In this document: piece after piece, positions 6,201 through 7,183 of the stretch
Position numbering within the stretch: position 1 is the stretch's first letter
Layout: every line of letters begins with the position of its first letter
Assembly (NCBI GenBank): GCA_001800005.1
Contig: MGUL01000023.1
Span: 1-7,183 of the forward strand
Direction: 5' to 3'
From: Elusimicrobia bacterium RBG_16_66_12
Lineage (GTDB): Bacteria; Elusimicrobiota; Elusimicrobia; UBA1565; UBA9628
DNA: 7,183 nucleotides
Made by a program: the position numbers and the translations under genes
Notes under the pieces: model-generated
What the model was told of the DNA's origin: nothing
Seen by the model: the letters and a program-made list of their open reading frames with translations, nothing else
Databases searched by the model: none

Positions 6201-7183
6201 GACCTCGAGGTGCTCGCCCAGGAAGCCAACGTCTCGTCGGTCTCCATGATGAGCGCGCAGGAGCTCGCCGGGATGGACGCCGGCAACCTGACGTCGAAGA
6301 CGATGGCGCTCTTCCAGCCGAGCGACACCGGGCAGATCAACACCGCCCAGAACCGCGACTTCATCCGATCCTTCATCGCTGAGGTGATTCCCGCCCCCGA
6401 GCGTGGGCGGTATCTCACGGCTGAGGGCAGCCTCAACCAGGATGGCCTCGCCCGGATCAGGAACGCGCTCTTCGCGAAAGCCTACCCTGGTGGCCCGAAG
6501 CTCATCGCGCTCCTGGCCGAGAACCTCGAGAGCAATGTCGCCAACGTCATCACCGCCATGCAGAACGTGACGCCGCGCGTGATCGCCGTCGAGGGTCGGA
6601 TCAGCACGATCGCTCCCCAGCTCATGCTCAGTCAGGACATTGCCGCCGCAGCCGTGAAGCTCTCCGAACTCCGCGGTAGTGCGGATCCTGAAGCACTCAA
6701 TAATTATCTGGGAAAGAAGACCGGCTACAAGGGTGGGACGATGGGCGTCCAGGGCGCGCTCATTCCAGACGAGAGCATCACGCCCACCGCGAAAAGCATT
6801 CTCGCTCTTTTCGACGCACAGGCCAAGAGCGCGAAGCGGATTACGCAGACGCTTGTGGACTACTACGAACGGGTAGATGCAGCCATAGTCGATCCCGCCC
6901 AAGGTGAACTCGGCGGTCTGCCGCCCCAAGACCTCACGCGCGACAACTTCTGGGAAGCAGCCGTCAGAAAGGCGGAACGCGATGCGCCTGAACAGGGCTC
7001 CCTTTATCCGGCCAAACAGATCAGCGGTGAACCGCATATTGGCGTTGCCGGCGCCCCGACAGTCCAGCGTCGACGCCGGGCGCCAGTCGCCGAGCCTCCC
7101 GTCGCCCCAGCCGTTGAGCCCGGACCTGGCGCCGCAGTTGAAGCGCCTGTTCCCGCCGGCGAGGCAGGGGGCGGTGCGGCCGT
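3228..7183 (+). CDS. Giant phage polyvalent protein with ART and DdrB-like ParB domains, 3'-truncated (at least 1,318 aa)
   Basis: The frame from ATG 3228 stays open to the window edge, 1,318 codons plus two bases. Order of parts: two acidic LD[F/W]P motifs (residues 3-10 and 25-33); a helical N-terminal region with hydrophobic stretches (245-332) and a Gly-rich segment (389-401); a Pro/Ala linker (473-649) with a third LDWP motif (488-497); an ADP-ribosyltransferase-like domain (650-800); a short Pro/Ala linker (798-837); a ParB-superfamily DdrB-type domain with helical extension (838-1225); and a further Pro/Ala linker (1272 onward), so more domains probably follow. Effector domains strung on low-complexity linkers are the hallmark of polyvalent proteins of phages and conjugative elements, proposed to enter the recipient with the DNA; P1 DdrB, part of a head-packaged anti-restriction set, is the namesake of the ParB-type domain. 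The start is 3 bases after the preceding stop with only a weak AAGAAG before it, so coupling is likely. Virion packaging and anti-defence function are inferred. A tape-measure protein is less likely because of the enzymatic-type domains. Confidence 0.85.
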   Translation, partial: MAFELDFPEDAPADRPSASQKGGALTLDWPTEPVTPEYESGAWTLYEAAKMTAGDIGRAIATPFKATADVILPPDPTKPALGERVVEGVKGTLTPPPTMEADLKAMGPKEKKGGVTISTDVVERPAELQGPEAILEGARKVAGATGDVAATKKGKRDPRRPELSYTVFDTPEETARKVLERSAMGFAQGVWGTAKGLVAVEPLLESLVGLDTPIGKLAKETVLPRINEIIDQLSPDDPNFVDALASGIGSMATFFVPGMATAKIIQGIGKASPTLALWAGTGVHTVLEAAVEAGSSYDELKQAGHSEAEAARRANRVFWQNMALLAVTNKLGIYGEGRGIPKRTLMSALMEGTQEFTQEVIQSRQEDPDSIFADPVFTRERLQRYLQSGAVGAIIGGGIGGVRSVSEQREERAANREDYKNLVPDAKAKVTDEEWSWLVQNGKTALKSRAYSEADATLGAEVGAARFVLANVPSPEAAPPAGVAPGGVTLDWPEETPTAAGAPEIAPSPVAAGPGAPSEAPAEVEAPPTAEVVPAGPGEAGGRTPGLPMPVEPGDAVRQAEANLGPDATPAQIEAEVNRILGVPTEAPVPAEAPRAAAAVGETGPEAPAPRVPETPEAPAAVPVRTAPEAPGPAAQEGEIGPKVAKPEPVFKQVLYRGSGAPLEKVYGPEKVKAGTAVPIMGKAKYYAMTEEDARFYGDEIAKEEVGLHKPLVIDSTRQWRDLLQAADAMQLSSVDKVPGDVREATERLQAFIKGQGHDGVIVRFPSAREGDVNDRGESIKRLRESFGHSQVIKFETKAEAAVARALARVEAKGKAPAPVTPKVTAAPAEPEQPPAPRRISADAFGSTGEAVTAAGTKVPFRWLAVEAEDLRTSKDPGFPPEYQPRGVGTRAQYEAQELTIAAGLDPEQLGENRLASQGAPMVDAEGNVISGNRRTEALRKVYGPESRYDAQRADYVEWLTANREKFGIPKADFLKVRNPVLVRMITDPTLDLEVLAQEANVSSVSMMSAQELAGMDAGNLTSKTMALFQPSDTGQINTAQNRDFIRSFIAEVIPAPERGRYLTAEGSLNQDGLARIRNALFAKAYPGGPKLIALLAENLESNVANVITAMQNVTPRVIAVEGRISTIAPQLMLSQDIAAAAVKLSELRGSADPEALNNYLGKKTGYKGGTMGVQGALIPDESITPTAKSILALFDAQAKSAKRITQTLVDYYERVDAAIVDPAQGELGGLPPQDLTRDNFWEAAVRKAERDAPEQGSLYPAKQISGEPHIGVAGAPTVQRRRRAPVAEPPVAPAVEPGPGAAVEAPVPAGEAGGGAA
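3234..3326 (+). repeat. Two N-terminal acidic LD[F/W]P short linear motifs
   Basis: The giant protein begins with FELDFPED (residues 3-10, bases 3234-3257) and soon after has LTLDWPTEP (residues 25-33, bases 3300-3326), the latter preceded by Gly-Gly-Ala. Both lie in a Pro/Asp/Glu-rich, probably disordered leader. A third copy lies at 4689-4718. The shared pattern is hydrophobic-x-Leu-Asp-aromatic-Pro-acidic/Thr. Function is unknown; a docking or virion-targeting peptide is one possibility. Confidence 0.6.
3289..3296 (+). other. Internal near-perfect Shine-Dalgarno sequence inside the giant gene
   Basis: AAAGGAGG, followed by T, is an almost complete complement of the 16S rRNA 3' end and lies at codons 21-23 of the giant gene. 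No ATG or GTG follows at normal spacing. A CTG at 3306 is in frame at 9-10 bases; a TTG at 3311 is out of frame and too far. It may be incidental coding of Lys-Gly-Gly, a ribosome pause site, or a weak non-canonical internal start. Confidence 0.35.
3960..4430 (+). other. Hydrophobic/glycine-rich helical region of the giant protein (possible membrane-interacting segment)
   Basis: Residues 245-332 include TFFVPGMATAKII (253-265), TLALWAGTGVHTVLEAA (274-290) and FWQNMALLAVTNKLGI (318-333), separated by a polar helix with repeated Ala/Glu (306-316). EGTQEFTQEVIQ (351-362) follows, and then GAVGAIIGGGIGG (389-401), a glycine-zipper-like stretch. The arrangement of Gly/Pro-broken hydrophobic helices, an 'EG.QE..QE' helix and a Gly-rich hairpin resembles N-terminal regions I recall from large phage and mobile-element proteins of this type. 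No single segment is a textbook transmembrane helix, so contact with the membrane or a translocation channel is an inference. Confidence 0.45.
4644..5174 (+). other. Pro/Ala-rich interdomain linker
   Basis: Residues 473-649 of the giant protein are dominated by Ala, Pro, Glu, Val and Gly in imperfect units such as APEAPAP, PEAPA and EAPGPAA, and are probably disordered. One short island (about residues 557-587, with PAQIEAEVNRILGVP) could form a helix. The third LDWP motif lies near its start. Such linkers separate independently folding effector domains in polyvalent proteins. A run of eight G (4682-4689) lies within it, and the frame is preserved across it. Confidence 0.75.
4689..4718 (+). 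repeat. Third copy of the LDWP short linear motif
   Basis: Residues 488-497 read VTLDWPEETP and are preceded by Gly-Gly. This closely matches GGALTLDWPTEP at residues 22-33, more than 450 residues earlier. Codons differ between copies (TTA GAC TGG CCC here, CTG GAT TGG CCG earlier), so the likeness is kept at protein level rather than by recent DNA duplication. It sits at the start of the Pro/Ala linker. Confidence 0.6.
5175..5627 (+). other. ADP-ribosyltransferase-like (ART, polyvalent-protein type) domain
   Basis: Residues about 650-800. The first strand has QVLYRGSG (653-660) with Arg657, the expected NAD-binding R/H position. KYYAMTEEDARFYGDE (685-700) matches the 'YFA.....A..YG' block in which an aromatic pair and a Ser/Thr line the NAD pocket. 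KPLVID (719-724 region) and GHDGVIVRFP (757-766) match the 'NPL.l' and 'G.DG.v' strands. HSQVIKFE (789-796) fits the final 'S..ivF' strand. The order and spacing match the ART domains of phage polyvalent proteins. The usual catalytic Glu of the last strand is not obvious; Gln791 or Ser790 occupies that place, so the activity could be altered or absent. If active it would transfer ADP-ribose from NAD to a host protein, the target being unknown. Confidence 0.65.
5636..5655. repeat. Alternating CG tract with inverted symmetry
   Basis: A purine-pyrimidine alternating GC run with a central CT step lies inside the second linker and encodes the Ala/Arg-rich part of VARALAR. CGCGCG on each side of CT makes a short perfect hairpin. 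It is probably a by-product of GC-rich Ala/Arg codons. Confidence 0.4.
5739..6902 (+). other. DdrB-like ParB-superfamily domain with helical extension
   Basis: Residues about 838-1225. The diagnostic block is GAPMVDAEGNVISGNRRTEAL (919-939): 'G.P.V...G.VI.GN.R..AL' is the ParB-type nucleotide-binding core, here GNRRTEAL at 932-939, followed by RKVYG. Upstream, VPFRWLAVEAEDL (859-871) is the ParB-type first strand, and RAQYEAQELTIAAGLDPEQL (891-910) follows. After the core, NPVLVRMI (979-986), LAQEANVSSVSMMSAQELA (996-1014) and LNQDGLARIRNALFAKAYP (1069-1087) match the 'vpv.vr / la..aN.s....s..E.A / G..RiR.A....aY' order of DdrB-like members. The helical part ends near VDYYERV (1210-1216). ParB-superfamily domains bind CTP or cut DNA or act as regulators; for the DdrB branch the namesake is a P1 virion-packaged anti-restriction component. 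Enzymatic activity cannot be judged from sequence alone. Confidence 0.75.
7041..7183 (+). other. C-terminal Pro/Ala linker running off the window
   Basis: After residue 1272 the sequence becomes Pro/Ala/Val-rich again, with QRRRRAP at 1280-1286 and then PVAEPPVAPAVEPGPG. Its likeness to the two earlier linkers, and the absence of a stop, suggest that at least one further domain lies beyond the window. Confidence 0.6.

Noticed and set aside
5739..6902. A plasmid-partition ParB locus
   Set aside because: The ParB-type core is embedded in a huge fusion protein with no ParA-like gene or parS-like inverted repeats seen nearby, and the downstream blocks fit the DdrB branch.
6066..7037. 323-aa open frame on the - strand
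   Set aside because: It lies wholly antisense to the giant gene, whose forward frame carries the DdrB-ParB blocks. Long antisense frames are expected in GC-rich coding DNA, and no domain or good Shine-Dalgarno was seen.
3228..7183. Giant protein as a tail tape-measure protein
   Set aside because: It lacks the long uniform coiled-coil repeats of tape measures and contains ART-like and ParB-like blocks joined by Pro/Ala linkers.

Overview
This window looks like part of a tailed-phage or prophage late operon in a GC-rich genome. All supported genes are on the + strand. Four open reading frames follow one another with gaps of only 2-5 bases, and no promoter, terminator, RNA gene, insertion sequence or CRISPR array is visible between them. 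The host cannot be named from the sequence. The first gene reads like a tail or fibre-type structural protein, the next two like internal virion (ejection-type) proteins, and the last is a giant multidomain protein. Both window edges cut through genes.

Layout: (1) 2-925 is the 3' part of a beta-rich virion or tail-associated protein. (2) 931-1878 is a 315-aa Ala/Gln-rich protein with a Gly/Met-rich C-terminal tail. (3) 1881-3224 is a 447-aa, almost entirely helical, charged coiled-coil protein. (4) 3228 to the window end is one uninterrupted frame of at least 1,318 codons with no stop. From N- to C-terminus it holds two short acidic LD[F/W]P motifs; a hydrophobic, glycine-containing helical region; a Pro/Ala-rich linker carrying a third LDWP motif; an ADP-ribosyltransferase-like (ART) domain; a second Pro/Ala linker; a ParB-superfamily domain of the DdrB type with a long helical extension; and another Pro/Ala-rich linker that runs off the edge.

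The main discovery is gene 4. This architecture matches the 'polyvalent proteins' described for phages and conjugative elements, large fusions of effector domains thought to enter the recipient cell with the DNA. The DdrB-ParB domain is named after phage P1 DdrB, part of the P1 head-packaged anti-restriction (Dar) set. My working inference is that genes 2-4 form a cassette of proteins that are packaged and ejected with the genome. Genes 2 and 3 would be the structural or conduit part, and gene 4 would deliver enzymatic domains that act on host defences or host proteins in the first minutes of infection. The domain calls rest on motifs read by eye. The packaging and ejection role rests on family knowledge and gene context.
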